Below are positions 34,658 to 42,404 of a stretch of 64,000 bases of DNA, piece by piece. This stretch comes from Algoriphagus locisalis (GTDB taxonomy: Bacteria; Bacteroidota; Bacteroidia; Cytophagales; Cyclobacteriaceae), in contig NZ_FPBF01000002.1 in NCBI RefSeq assembly GCF_900116615.1, forward strand, positions 558,001-622,000, written 5' to 3'. The number at the start of each line of letters is the position of its first letter. The stretch's first letter is position 1. A program made the translations under genes and the position numbers. The notes beneath the pieces are model-generated. The model saw nothing but the letters and a program-made list of their open reading frames with translations, did not search any database and was not told the origin of the DNA.

Positions 34658-36052
34658 TCAAATCATTGAAGCATTCACTACTTCTTTGATGTCGGCAATC
34701 AGCTTTTTCGCCAAGTGCTCTGCAGTAGCTTCCGACTCAGATTCAGAATAAATCCGAATAATCGGCTCTGTATTTGACTTCCGCAAATGTACCCATTCCT
34801 TTTCAAATTCGATTTTTACACCATCTATGTCGTTGATAGGGTGGTTTTTATATTTCTTTTTGATCTCAAGCAAAATATTATCGACATCAATCTCAGGAGT
34901 GAGCTCGATTTTATTTTTTGAAATATGGTAGTTTGGATAAGTCGCTCTTAGTCTGGAAATTGTCTTTCCGAAATTAGCCAAATGTGTCAAAAACAACCCG
35001 ATTCCCACCAAGGCATCACGACCGAAATGAGAAGTTGGATAGATGATACCACCATTTCCTTCTCCACCGATCACTGCATCCACAGCTTTCATCTGGTTAA
35101 CTACATTCACTTCTCCTACCGCTGAAGCATTGTAAACTCCCCCTCTTTTTTCTGTCACATCACGAAGTGCGCGAGTTGAACTAAGATTGGAAACGGTATT
35201 TCCTGGGGTTTTAGAAAGCACATAATCAGCAACTGCAACCAAAGTATATTCTTCTCCAAAAGCTGACCCGTCTTCATTGATAAATGCCAAACGATCCACA
35301 TCTGGATCAACTACAATTCCTAGATCATAACTTCCTCGTTCAAGTTTCTGAGAAATATCTCTCAAGTTTTCCGGAAGTGGCTCAGGATTATGGGGAAAAT
35401 GACCGTCTGGAGTACAGTACATCTCTTCTATTTCTGTCACTCCCAACGCTTTCAAAAGCATAGGAACTGCGATTCCTCCAGTGGAATTCACGGCGTCAAC
35501 TACCACTTTGAAACTTCTGGCTTTGATCGCTTCTACATCTACCAGTTCCAAGTCCAAGACATGCTGAATATGGCGCTCGATGTAGTCATTAATTTGCGTA
35601 TAGCTTCCAAGTTTTTTTACTTCCGCGAAAGAAAAATCCTCCTTTTCAGCTTTGTCAAGAATGTCTTTTCCTTCAGCATCCGAAATAAATTCACCTTTAG
35701 CATTCAACAACTTTAATGCGTTCCACTGAATGGGATTATGGCTAGCAGTAAGGATAATTCCTCCACCGGCTTTTTCTAAAGGAACCGCAAATTCTACCGT
35801 CGGAGTGGTACTTAAACCAAGATCGATCACATTGATCCCCATTCCTTGGAGCGTAGCCGAAACTAATCCAGAGACCATCTCACCAGAAAGACGTGCATCT
35901 CTACCGATAATTACCTTAGGATTATTTGTTTTCTCGAGTACCCAAGCTCCATATGCAGAAGCAAATTTGACAATATCAATGGGAGTAAGTCCATCGCCGG
36001 CCTTACCTCCGATGGTACCTCTGATGCCAGAGATTGATTTAATTAGTGACAC
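34658..36052 (-). CDS. glmM: Phosphoglucosamine mutase
   Basis: The 464-residue alpha-D-phosphohexomutase has the phosphoserine loop TASHNP (Ser104), the metal loop VDPDVDRLAF (about 242-251), the sugar loop GEGNGGIIYP, and the C-terminal phosphate-binding RKSNTEPIIRIY. In Bacteroidota the member of this length with the opening KSISGIRGTIGGK is the GlmM that makes glucosamine-1-phosphate for UDP-GlcNAc. A phosphomannomutase/phosphoglucomutase role cannot be excluded. It lies just upstream of the cysteine desulfurase. Confidence 0.87.
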   Translation of the reverse strand: MSLIKSISGIRGTIGGKAGDGLTPIDIVKFASAYGAWVLEKTNNPKVIIGRDARLSGEMVSGLVSATLQGMGINVIDLGLSTTPTVEFAVPLEKAGGGIILTASHNPIQWNALKLLNAKGEFISDAEGKDILDKAEKEDFSFAEVKKLGSYTQINDYIERHIQHVLDLELVDVEAIKARSFKVVVDAVNSTGGIAVPMLLKALGVTEIEEMYCTPDGHFPHNPEPLPENLRDISQKLERGSYDLGIVVDPDVDRLAFINEDGSAFGEEYTLVAVADYVLSKTPGNTVSNLSSTRALRDVTEKRGGVYNASAVGEVNVVNQMKAVDAVIGGEGNGGIIYPTSHFGRDALVGIGLFLTHLANFGKTISRLRATYPNYHISKNKIELTPEIDVDNILLEIKKKYKNHPINDIDGVKIEFEKEWVHLRKSNTEPIIRIYSESESEATAEHLAKKLIADIKEVVNASMI

Positions 36053-36110
36053 GTATGGTGGTTTGATTTGATTAAAAACTAGTGAATCCCGTCAGGAAGC
36101 AGGGTTTCTT

Positions 36111-36341
36111 TTATTTGAATTTGGCCATGACCTTATCGACTTCATTGTCTGGATTACCACAGCTGGTATCACCATCCATGGTCTTACCACAGAAGCCGCA
36201 GGTCGCTCCTTCTTTATTAAGAAAGGGACTTTGGGAGGCACAAGTACCTTTGAATTCGCCGTTTTTGAGGAAAATGAGCCTTACCGACATCAAAATGAAG
36301 AATAAGGCAACGAAACCAAGGGTAATAAATACGGTAATCAT
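36111..36341 (-). CDS. Small Cys-rich membrane-anchored protein
   Basis: The 76-residue product has one N-terminal membrane helix (residues 1-25) and a soluble tail with four cysteines in GTCASQ, TCGFCGK and SCGNPDNE. The spacing suggests a metal or small Fe-S site. The layout (single helix plus Cys-rich tail with GxC near the membrane) resembles NqrM, the small maturation factor of the sodium-pumping NADH dehydrogenase, but the match is by architecture only and no nqr genes are here. It has its own consensus promoter and is divergent from mazG. Confidence 0.65.
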   Translation of the reverse strand: MITVFITLGFVALFFILMSVRLIFLKNGEFKGTCASQSPFLNKEGATCGFCGKTMDGDTSCGNPDNEVDKVMAKFK

Positions 36342-36388
36342 AACGAATAAATTTGCGTAAATTTAAGGCTTTCCACCGAAAACGTCCA

Positions 36389-36421
36389 CAAACCTAGCAT
36401 AGTTTCCTCACCCATGACAAA
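36389..36421 (-). promoter_or_regulatory. Promoter of the small Cys-rich membrane gene
   Basis: On the minus strand TAGGTTTG (36396-36389) matches TAnnTTTG, and TTTG (36421-36418) lies 21 bases upstream as -33. The -33 box falls inside the start of mazG. A plus-strand -7-like TAAATTTG at 36348-36355 could serve mazG. Confidence 0.5.
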
Positions 36422-37214
36422 TTTGAGCACCCGAGCCGAGAAATTGGCAGCATTTGACAGATTACTTACGATCATGGATGAACTCAGGGAGCAATGTCCC
36501 TGGGACAAAAAACAAACGACAGAAAGTCTCAGACATTTGACCATAGAGGAAACTTTTGAGCTTTCTGATGCAATTCTCGAAGGCGATCCTGATGAGATCA
36601 AAAAAGAATTGGGTGATATTCTCCTTCATATTGTGTTTTATGCCAGAATCGGATCTGAGGAAGGCAACTTCGATATAAAGACCATGATCGATGCGCTTTG
36701 TGACAAACTCATCAGAAGACATCCCCATATTTATGGAGACACGCAAGCTGAGGACGAGGAGGCTGTGAAGCAAAATTGGGAGAAAATAAAACTCACCGAG
36801 AAAGGTAATAAATCCGTCCTCGGAGGAGTTCCAAAATCACTTCCTGCACTGATCAAAGCGATGCGGATTCAGGAAAAAGCTCGTGGTGTTGGGTTCGATT
36901 GGGAAGAAAAAAGCCAAGTCTGGGAAAAAGTGGAAGAGGAAATGCAGGAGTTCAAAGAAGAATTCAATGTGGCAGACGAAAGGGAAATCGATCCCGAAAA
37001 AGCCAGTGGAGAATTCGGCGACCTTTTATTTTCCTTGATTAATTATGCCAGATTTATCGACATCAATCCAGAGGAAGCTTTGGAACGAACAAATAAAAAA
37101 TTCATCAAGCGGTTTCAGTATTTGGAATCTGCGGCAAAGAATTCTGGAAAAACTTTGAGTGAAATGACTTTAGCGGAGATGGATGTGTATTGGAATGAAG
37201 CGAAATCAAAGTAA
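36414..37214 (+). CDS. mazG: Nucleoside triphosphate pyrophosphohydrolase
   Basis: The 266-residue all-helical protein has two MazG domains. The first carries REQCPWDKKQTTESLRHLTIEE followed by a GDILLHIVFYARI metal helix; the second has a parallel EEEMQEFKEE and GELGDLLFSL-like segment. It hydrolyses (d)NTPs to monophosphate and pyrophosphate, cleaning damaged nucleotides. Length matches the long E. coli-type MazG. A heptameric repeat begins just after its stop. It is not linked to mazEF here, which lies at 63 kb. Confidence 0.92.
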   Translation: MTNLSTRAEKLAAFDRLLTIMDELREQCPWDKKQTTESLRHLTIEETFELSDAILEGDPDEIKKELGDILLHIVFYARIGSEEGNFDIKTMIDALCDKLIRRHPHIYGDTQAEDEEAVKQNWEKIKLTEKGNKSVLGGVPKSLPALIKAMRIQEKARGVGFDWEEKSQVWEKVEEEMQEFKEEFNVADEREIDPEKASGEFGDLLFSLINYARFIDINPEEALERTNKKFIKRFQYLESAAKNSGKTLSEMTLAEMDVYWNEAKSK

Positions 37215-37219
37215 AATTT

Positions 37220-37261
37220 GTAAGTGGTAAGAAGTAAAAGGTAAAAAGTGAAAAGTAAAAT
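37220..37261. repeat. Heptameric array GTAAAAG-like, 6 units
   Basis: GTAAGTG, GTAAGAA, GTAAAAG, GTAAAAA, GTGAAAA and GTAAAAT follow with an exact 7-base period between mazG and ridA. A further GTAAAAT at 37211 overlaps the mazG stop but is 9 bases away, so it is out of phase. Confidence 0.7.
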
Positions 37262-37293
37262 CAGGACGTGACAGAAAGAAAAATAAGAATCCA

Positions 37294-37671
37294 ATGAACA
37301 AAATCATATTCACAAGTGAAGCTCCGGCGCCGATAGGGCCATATTCTCAAGCTGTTTTGGCTGGTAACTCGCTTTACGTGTCCGGACAAATCGCACTTGA
37401 CGCTGAGACAGGAGAATTGATCAATGAGAATATCACCGAGGAAACTCATGCGGTGATGAAAAACCTGGAAGCAGTACTTAGAGCTGCTGATTTCACATTT
37501 CATGACATTGTGAAGTGCAGCATTTTTATAAAAAACATGGATGAATTTGGCACGATCAATGAAGCCTATGGACAGTACTTCAAATCAAATCCTCCTGCGC
37601 GTGAAACCGTAGAAGTAAGTAAACTCCCTAAAAATGTCAATGTAGAAATATCCTGCATTGCCGTCAAATAA
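37294..37671 (+). CDS. ridA: RidA-family enamine/imine deaminase
   Basis: The 125-residue protein opens with SEAPAPIGPYSQAVLAGN and ends with PPARETVEVSKLPKNVNVEISCIAV, the YjgF/RidA pattern. The Arg that binds the substrate carboxylate is in PARETVEV (about residue 104). It detoxifies reactive enamines from PLP enzymes by hydrolysis. The trimer-forming length is normal. The next small gene starts five bases after its stop. Confidence 0.92.
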   Translation: MNKIIFTSEAPAPIGPYSQAVLAGNSLYVSGQIALDAETGELINENITEETHAVMKNLEAVLRAADFTFHDIVKCSIFIKNMDEFGTINEAYGQYFKSNPPARETVEVSKLPKNVNVEISCIAVK

Positions 37672-37676
37672 AAACC

Positions 37677-38162
37677 TTGAACCTCCTGCCATACGATAGC
37701 GAAACCTTAGTCAGTGCTCTTTCCAAAGAAGAGGTGCTAAGCCACTTGAATCGTGTGACAAGGGAAGTCAATTACCTGAATCCGAGAACTCAAGCCAAGA
37801 AAGATGTACTTTTCAATGGATTGGTGGGACAGAATGGATTCAGAATATCCAAAGTTGTGGACAGGGCAGACACATTTCTACCTTTGATTTTGGGGAAGAT
37901 CGAAACTACGCAGCGCGGATGTATTCTCTTCATCAACTACCGCCTGTTTCCTGGCGCGCTTTTTTTCATCGCATTCTGGTCTGTCATATTACTTTCCTTT
38001 ACCGGATATTATTGTTTTGCCCTTCCTAATTATGGCTATGCCGCCATCTGCTTCGCACTAGGTTTGGTAAATTATATCGTAGCAATGTATTTCTTCAATC
38101 GGCAGGTGAGCGCTTCGCGCAAAGTCTTTCACCAGCTGATCAATTTCCAGATGAAGGATTAG
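37677..38162 (+). CDS. Two-helix membrane protein of unknown function
   Basis: The 161-residue protein has two adjacent membrane helices (about 85-108 and 114-137) between a basic N-terminal soluble region and a short C-terminal tail. The first helix follows RGCILFINYRLFP, a pattern like small STM-type or phosphate-sensing membrane proteins, but I do not recognise the family. Start is TTG at 37677, five bases after ridA; no in-frame ATG occurs until far inside, so TTG and coupling to ridA are likely. Confidence 0.65.
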   Translation: MNLLPYDSETLVSALSKEEVLSHLNRVTREVNYLNPRTQAKKDVLFNGLVGQNGFRISKVVDRADTFLPLILGKIETTQRGCILFINYRLFPGALFFIAFWSVILLSFTGYYCFALPNYGYAAICFALGLVNYIVAMYFFNRQVSASRKVFHQLINFQMKD

Positions 38163-38192
38163 CCATTCTATTTTTAGGGAAAAATGGCTTTT

Positions 38193-38209
38193 GGGGTTAA
38201 TTTAGCCCC
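38193..38209. promoter_or_regulatory. Small hairpin upstream of fumC
   Basis: GGGGTTA (38193-38199) can pair with TAGCCCC (38203-38209) with one G-U pair, 30 bases before the fumC start. It may be a leader structure; no clear promoter element is seen beside it. Confidence 0.3.
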
Positions 38210-38238
38210 GCAAAAAAAGAATCAATAAAACATACAAT

Positions 38239-39639
38239 ATGAGCATCCGCATAGAAAAAGACACCATGGGGCCTGTAGAGGTGCCTGCTGACAAATACTG
38301 GGGCGCACAGACCCAAAGATCCATTAACAATTTCAAAATCGGTGGCGAGAAAAACCGCATGCCGATTGAAATCACTAAAGCTTTTGCGATTTTGAAAAAA
38401 GCGGCTGCTCAGACCAATGCTGAACTTGGCGTTTTGGATCAGGAAAAGGCTGATATTATCAGCACCGTTTGTGATGAAATCCTGGAAGGGAAGCACGACG
38501 ATCAATTTCCTTTGGTCATCTGGCAGACAGGCTCTGGTACGCAGTCCAACATGAATTCTAATGAAGTAATCGCCTACCGCGCGCATGTGCTTCTTGGTGG
38601 TTCTTTGGAAGATGCCAAAAAGAAAATCCATCCTAATGACGATGTAAACAAGTCTCAGTCTTCCAATGACACCTATCCTACTGCTATGCACATCGCTGCT
38701 TACAAAATGGTGATGGAAACTACGATTCCTGGAGTTGAGAAACTTAGAGATACGCTTGCCCAAAAAGCTGAAGCTTTCAAAGATGTAGTGAAAATCGGCC
38801 GTACACACTTCATGGATGCTACTCCTCTTACCTTAGGTCAGGAGTTTAGTGGATATGTAGCCCAGTTAAATCATGGCTTAAAAGCTTTGAAAAACACCTT
38901 ATCGCACCTTTCTGAATTAGCATTGGGAGGAACAGCTGTAGGAACTGGTCTTAATACTCCAAGAGGATATTCTGAGCTAGTTGCAAAGAAAATCGCTGAG
39001 CTTTCTGGACAGCCATTCGTGACAGCTGAAAATAAATTTGAAGCACTTGCTGCTCACGATGCCATGGTGGAATCTCATGGAGCTTTGAAGCAATTGGCAG
39101 TTTCTCTGATGAAAATTGCAAATGACGTGAGAATGCTTTCTTCCGGTCCAAGATCTGGAATAGGAGAGATTTTGATTCCTGAAAATGAGCCAGGGTCTTC
39201 TATTATGCCAGGCAAAGTAAATCCAACACAAGTGGAAGCCTTGACGATGGTTGCTGCTCAGGTAATGGGGAATGATGTGGCTGTTTCAATAGGCGGATCA
39301 AATGGTCACTTTGAATTGAACGTATTCAAGCCATTGATCGCTTCTAATTTCCTTACTTCCGCCAGACTTATCGGCGATGCATGTGTATCGTTCAACGACC
39401 ATTGTGCAGTTGGAATCGAGCCAAATACGGCGATGATCCAGAGACATTTGGAGAATTCACTGATGCTAGTGACTGCTTTGAATCCACACATTGGCTATGA
39501 AAATGCTGCTGCGATTGCCAAGAAAGCACATAAGGAAGGATCAAGCTTAAGAGAAGCAGCAATTGCACTTAACCTATTGACTTCAGAGCAATTTACTGAG
39601 TGGGTGAAGCCTGAAGAAATGACGGGGAGTTTGAAGTAA
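38239..39639 (+). CDS. fumC: Class II fumarate hydratase
   Basis: The 466-residue Fe-free fumarase of the TCA cycle has the superfamily signature [15 protein letters not shown] (about 315-329), which forms the active-site lid with its Ser and Lys. The N-terminal [23 protein letters not shown] and the His of [11 protein letters not shown] also agree with FumC rather than aspartase or adenylosuccinate lyase. It stands alone and is followed by a strong terminator. Confidence 0.95.
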   Translation: MSIRIEKDTMGPVEVPADKYWGAQTQRSINNFKIGGEKNRMPIEITKAFAILKKAAAQTNAELGVLDQEKADIISTVCDEILEGKHDDQFPLVIWQTGSGTQSNMNSNEVIAYRAHVLLGGSLEDAKKKIHPNDDVNKSQSSNDTYPTAMHIAAYKMVMETTIPGVEKLRDTLAQKAEAFKDVVKIGRTHFMDATPLTLGQEFSGYVAQLNHGLKALKNTLSHLSELALGGTAVGTGLNTPRGYSELVAKKIAELSGQPFVTAENKFEALAAHDAMVESHGALKQLAVSLMKIANDVRMLSSGPRSGIGEILIPENEPGSSIMPGKVNPTQVEALTMVAAQVMGNDVAVSIGGSNGHFELNVFKPLIASNFLTSARLIGDACVSFNDHCAVGIEPNTAMIQRHLENSLMLVTALNPHIGYENAAAIAKKAHKEGSSLREAAIALNLLTSEQFTEWVKPEEMTGSLK

Positions 39640-39660
39640 AAATCATTCATTAATAAAAAT

Positions 39661-39696
39661 AAAAATGGTCCCGTCAGAGCTGTCGGGACCATTTTT
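39661..39696. terminator. Strong bidirectional terminator, copy 1 of a repeated hairpin
   Basis: Thirteen-base perfect stem AAAAATGGTCCCG (39661-39673) / CGGGACCATTTTT (39684-39696) with loop TCAGAGCTGT and a T-run. It serves fumC on the plus strand and the broken toxin on the minus strand. A 35-base stretch recurs at 40383-40417 with one mismatch. Confidence 0.9.
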
Positions 39697-39720
39697 TTAT
39701 CATAACAAGCAATAAAAATC

Positions 39721-40049
39721 TTATTGATCGAGGTCATTTAGTAGTGCTCTAATATAAGCATCAGTAATATTTTCTTGGTCAGATTTATCATAAATGGAAA
39801 GCAAATAAACCGTATCCTCAGTAATAGCAAAATTGGTTATCACTCTTGCGCCTCCAGACTTCCCTTTCCCTTTTGAAGCAATCGACAACCAGATTTATAA
39901 CAATTTTTAAAAAGTGGAATGCCTTCTGTAGGATTAACTTCAAGTTTTTCTACCAACTTAAGGTATTCTGATTTAAGCGAATAATACTTCTTAAATAGCT
40001 TTTTAAGCTCCTTTTCGAATTCAGGTACAGATTTGACTTTATAAGCCAC
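39721..40049 (-). pseudogene. Frameshifted RelE-like toxin
   Basis: Read from 40049, the frame gives YKVKSVPEFEKELKKLFKKY and continues to NCYK, then shifts into a meaningless tail and stops at 39840. The next frame, from about 39890 to the TAA at 39721-39723, continues exactly as this RelE subfamily does: LSIASKGKGKSGGARVITNF, then a stretch with TVYLLSIYDKSDQ, to a natural stop. The length (329 bases) is one base short of a 109-residue gene. The missing base is near 39893-39898, in the A-rich run after Cys-Tyr-Lys. It is either a true inactivation or a sequencing error; the upstream antitoxin is intact. Confidence 0.85.
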
Positions 40050-40051
40050 TG

Positions 40052-40261
40052 CTAGTCAATTAAGTCTCTAGCATCTTTAGCATTAAGCTTACCCGCTTTC
40101 ACATCAAGCATTTCTTTGTAACCCTGCGCCACACTTTCTGCAATTATTTTTGATTCCTCACCACCATCAGAAGCAAAGAACTTAATATTCAGAGCCTTTA
40201 AAGCAGTCTTTATTTCCTTAGATCTTTCGCTACTTTCGACTTCTATTACAATAGTTTCCAT
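40052..40261 (-). CDS. Antitoxin of the RelE-like pair (DUF2683-like)
   Basis: The 69-residue acidic protein begins METIVIEVESSERSKEIKTALKALNIKF and ends with a helical tail (KEMLDVKAGKLNAKDARDLID). This is the small antitoxin type that regularly precedes the RelE-like toxin found next to it. Only two bases separate it from the toxin. If the toxin is truly broken, this gene may persist as an orphan antitoxin. Confidence 0.75.
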   Translation of the reverse strand: METIVIEVESSERSKEIKTALKALNIKFFASDGGEESKIIAESVAQGYKEMLDVKAGKLNAKDARDLID

Positions 40262-40382
40262 GCTGTTAAGTTAAATAATAAATGAATGAAATTGATAAAG
40301 TGATTTTATACCTAATAGAAACTAATTTCCCTCGATGACAAAATCATTTCGGATTTTTCAATTATAGAATAATATATAACCA

Positions 40383-40417
40383 AAAAATGGCCCCGTCAGA
40401 GCTGTCGGGACCATTTT
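40383..40417 (-). repeat. Copy 2 of the fumC-type terminator hairpin
   Basis: It matches 39661-39695 over 35 bases with a single T to C change. On the minus strand the changed pair becomes G-U, so the stem stays stable and is followed by T6; it can end transcription of the PIN-toxin module whose last codon is at 40427. Confidence 0.85.
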
Positions 40418-40426
40418 CACATGGTG

Positions 40427-40586
40427 TTACTTTGTCGGTATCTCAATAGTGTCTTTTAAAAGTTTCTGAGCTATATATTCTTTTAACTGTTCAAAATTCA
40501 TATTTAAGGTTTCCTCAGAAATTTTCTCTCTTGCTTGACGCATCATTTTAACTGCATCGAATTTTTTTTTCCTTATTAGTCTTCAT
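40427..40586 (-). pseudogene. Small antitoxin-like gene with an out-of-frame A9 tract
   Basis: An ATG at 40586-40584 overlaps the end of the PIN toxin gene by 11 bases, the usual coupled start. The first codons (MKTNKE) run into a plus-strand run of nine T (40562-40570, A9 in the gene) and then hit a stop. One base fewer would open the frame KKFDAVKMMRQAREKISEE, then NMNFEQLKEYIAQKLLKD to a TAA at 40427-40429, matching the small proteins that usually follow this type of PIN toxin. The gene is thus frameshifted, or relies on slippage at A9, or starts at the internal ATG pair (MMRQ). Length is too small for most gene finders. Confidence 0.6.
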
Positions 40587-41040
40587 AGCTAATCAAATCT
40601 TTGGGACTTCTAATTTCAATAACGGGATAACCCAATTTAAGATTTACTGAGTTATAACCATTTATCCTTTGAAGATTAACAATATGTTTAAAGGTCCAAC
40701 TTGCCAACACATCAACTTTGTGAATAGTTGCGAGAGCAATATGCCTACAGTCCTCAAGACTCGTTTTTCCAACTACTTTTTCGCTTATGTAAGCATCTGC
40801 CAAATCAACCGCCTCCCGTGTTAATTCAACTTTCTCAAAAACGTCTTTACCAAAAGAAGAAAGTAAATGCTTTACTCTATCAGGAGCATTTAATAATTCA
40901 AGCAATACAAGATCCGAGATAACAAAACTAACTTCTCCCTCTTCAAACATTCTGAAAAAGGACCTAGTGACATCTTTAAATTCTTCATCAAAGTAACCGC
41001 CTACTATTGAGGTGTCAATGTAAATACGTTGTTTATGCAT
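40576..41040 (-). CDS. PIN-domain ribonuclease toxin (VapC-like)
   Basis: The 154-residue protein has the PIN pattern: IYIDTSIVGGYFDEE with the first acidic residue (Asp9), then LVLLELLNA with the Glu, and TSLEDCRHIALATIHKVDVLASWTFKHIVN with the third acid cluster. These Asp/Glu residues bind the metal in PIN ribonucleases. It is followed by a small coupled gene, in the toxin-first order common for this subgroup in Bacteroidota. Confidence 0.85.
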   Translation of the reverse strand: MHKQRIYIDTSIVGGYFDEEFKDVTRSFFRMFEEGEVSFVISDLVLLELLNAPDRVKHLLSSFGKDVFEKVELTREAVDLADAYISEKVVGKTSLEDCRHIALATIHKVDVLASWTFKHIVNLQRINGYNSVNLKLGYPVIEIRSPKDLISYED

Positions 41041-41064
41041 ATTTCACCCTCAATTTAGATCTAC

Positions 41065-42393
41065 TTACTCATTCGGTGTCAACGGATTAGATTTTCTAAT
41101 CAATCCATCTGGTAATTCCCCCTCTGTACTCGCTACAATCGTACAAACAGTCGCATCACCAGTGACATTGACCACAGTTCGGAACATATCCAAAATACGA
41201 TCTGGAGCGATAATCAATGCAATACCAGCGGCTGGAACACCAATCGACTCCAGAACAATAATCAACATAATCAATCCAGCTCCAGGAACTCCTGCAGATC
41301 CGATTGAAGCTAGCGTAGCGGTTAAAACAATCATCAACTGCTGCGTCAAAGTCAATTCCATACCCAATGCCTGCGCTATAAATACCGCTGCCACACCTTG
41401 ATAAAGGCTGGTTCCATCCATATTCACCGTTGCTCCTAAAGGCAGAACGAAACTGGAAACCTCCTCTGAGACTCCTAACTCTTCCTCCACTTGCTTCATC
41501 GTAACAGGAAGGGTAGCAGAACTTGAACTGGTAGAAAAAGCCAGCAATTGAGCTGGTCTGATTGCTTTGAAGAAATCCTTGTATTTCACTTTTGTGAACG
41601 CCATCAAAATCAATGGATAGACGACTAAAATCATGGTGAAGAGCCCTCCCAAAACAACTAAACTGTATTTCAATAAGGCCATCAATAATTGCACTGCGGA
41701 ATCAGGGTTTTCTCCTGCTATCTCTACAATCAAGGATGCCATCAAAGCAAAAACACCAAAAGGTGCAATCATCATGATGTAATTCACGATCTGGATTATC
41801 ACATCATTCATCCCATCGAAAAATGCGATCACAGGAGCAGCTTTACCCTTGGGGATTTGCAATAATGCTATCCCAACAAGTATTGCAAAAAACACAACTT
41901 GCAGCATGGCCGCATTATCTGTCGTGGCTCTGAAAACGTTATCAGGAACGATATCGACCAATGGTTGCAAAGGACTTTGCTTTTGCAATTCTGCCGCTTG
42001 ACCTACTCTGGAGCCAGCGTCACCTTCATACAAACTCATTAGATTCTCCCTCGTTTCAGGAGGAAGACTTTTGCCTGGTTTGAAAACATTCACCAACACA
42101 AGGCCAATTGTCACTGCAAGAACAGTGGTGACTAGATAGGTGCCGATAGTTTTCCCGCCTATCCTACTCAATTTGGAAATATCACCAAGATTGGAAACAC
42201 CAACGATCAAAGATGCCAACACGAGTGGCACTGCAATCATCTTTAGACCATTGATAAAAATGGTCCCAAATGGTTTGATATAATCTAATGTAAAAGAATT
42301 GGGAATTGCAGTTTTAATAACCACTAAGCCAAAAATCAACCCCAGAACAAGTCCGATGATAATTTGGGTATGTAAGGGTATCTTTTTAAACAT
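41065..42393 (-). CDS. Dicarboxylate/amino acid:cation symporter (DAACS family)
   Basis: The 442-residue transporter of the GltP/GltPh fold has eight membrane helices and two hairpins. Hairpin HP1 carries AFSTSSSSATLPVT (serine-rich), helix 7 carries GATVNMDGTSLYQG (the NMDGT cation motif), and HP2 is GSAGVPGAGLIML. The Asp in helix 8 (GDATVCTIVAST) suggests acidic substrates. It takes up glutamate, aspartate or C4-dicarboxylates with Na+ or protons. It starts 12 bases after the aroC stop on the same strand. Confidence 0.92.
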   Translation of the reverse strand: MFKKIPLHTQIIIGLVLGLIFGLVVIKTAIPNSFTLDYIKPFGTIFINGLKMIAVPLVLASLIVGVSNLGDISKLSRIGGKTIGTYLVTTVLAVTIGLVLVNVFKPGKSLPPETRENLMSLYEGDAGSRVGQAAELQKQSPLQPLVDIVPDNVFRATTDNAAMLQVVFFAILVGIALLQIPKGKAAPVIAFFDGMNDVIIQIVNYIMMIAPFGVFALMASLIVEIAGENPDSAVQLLMALLKYSLVVLGGLFTMILVVYPLILMAFTKVKYKDFFKAIRPAQLLAFSTSSSSATLPVTMKQVEEELGVSEEVSSFVLPLGATVNMDGTSLYQGVAAVFIAQALGMELTLTQQLMIVLTATLASIGSAGVPGAGLIMLIIVLESIGVPAAGIALIIAPDRILDMFRTVVNVTGDATVCTIVASTEGELPDGLIRKSNPLTPNE

Positions 42394-42404
42394 ATATATC
42401 TGGG

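Noticed and set aside
38197..38808. 203-codon open frame opposite fumC
   Set aside because: It is an antisense shadow of a clear fumarase gene; its translation has no recognisable domain.
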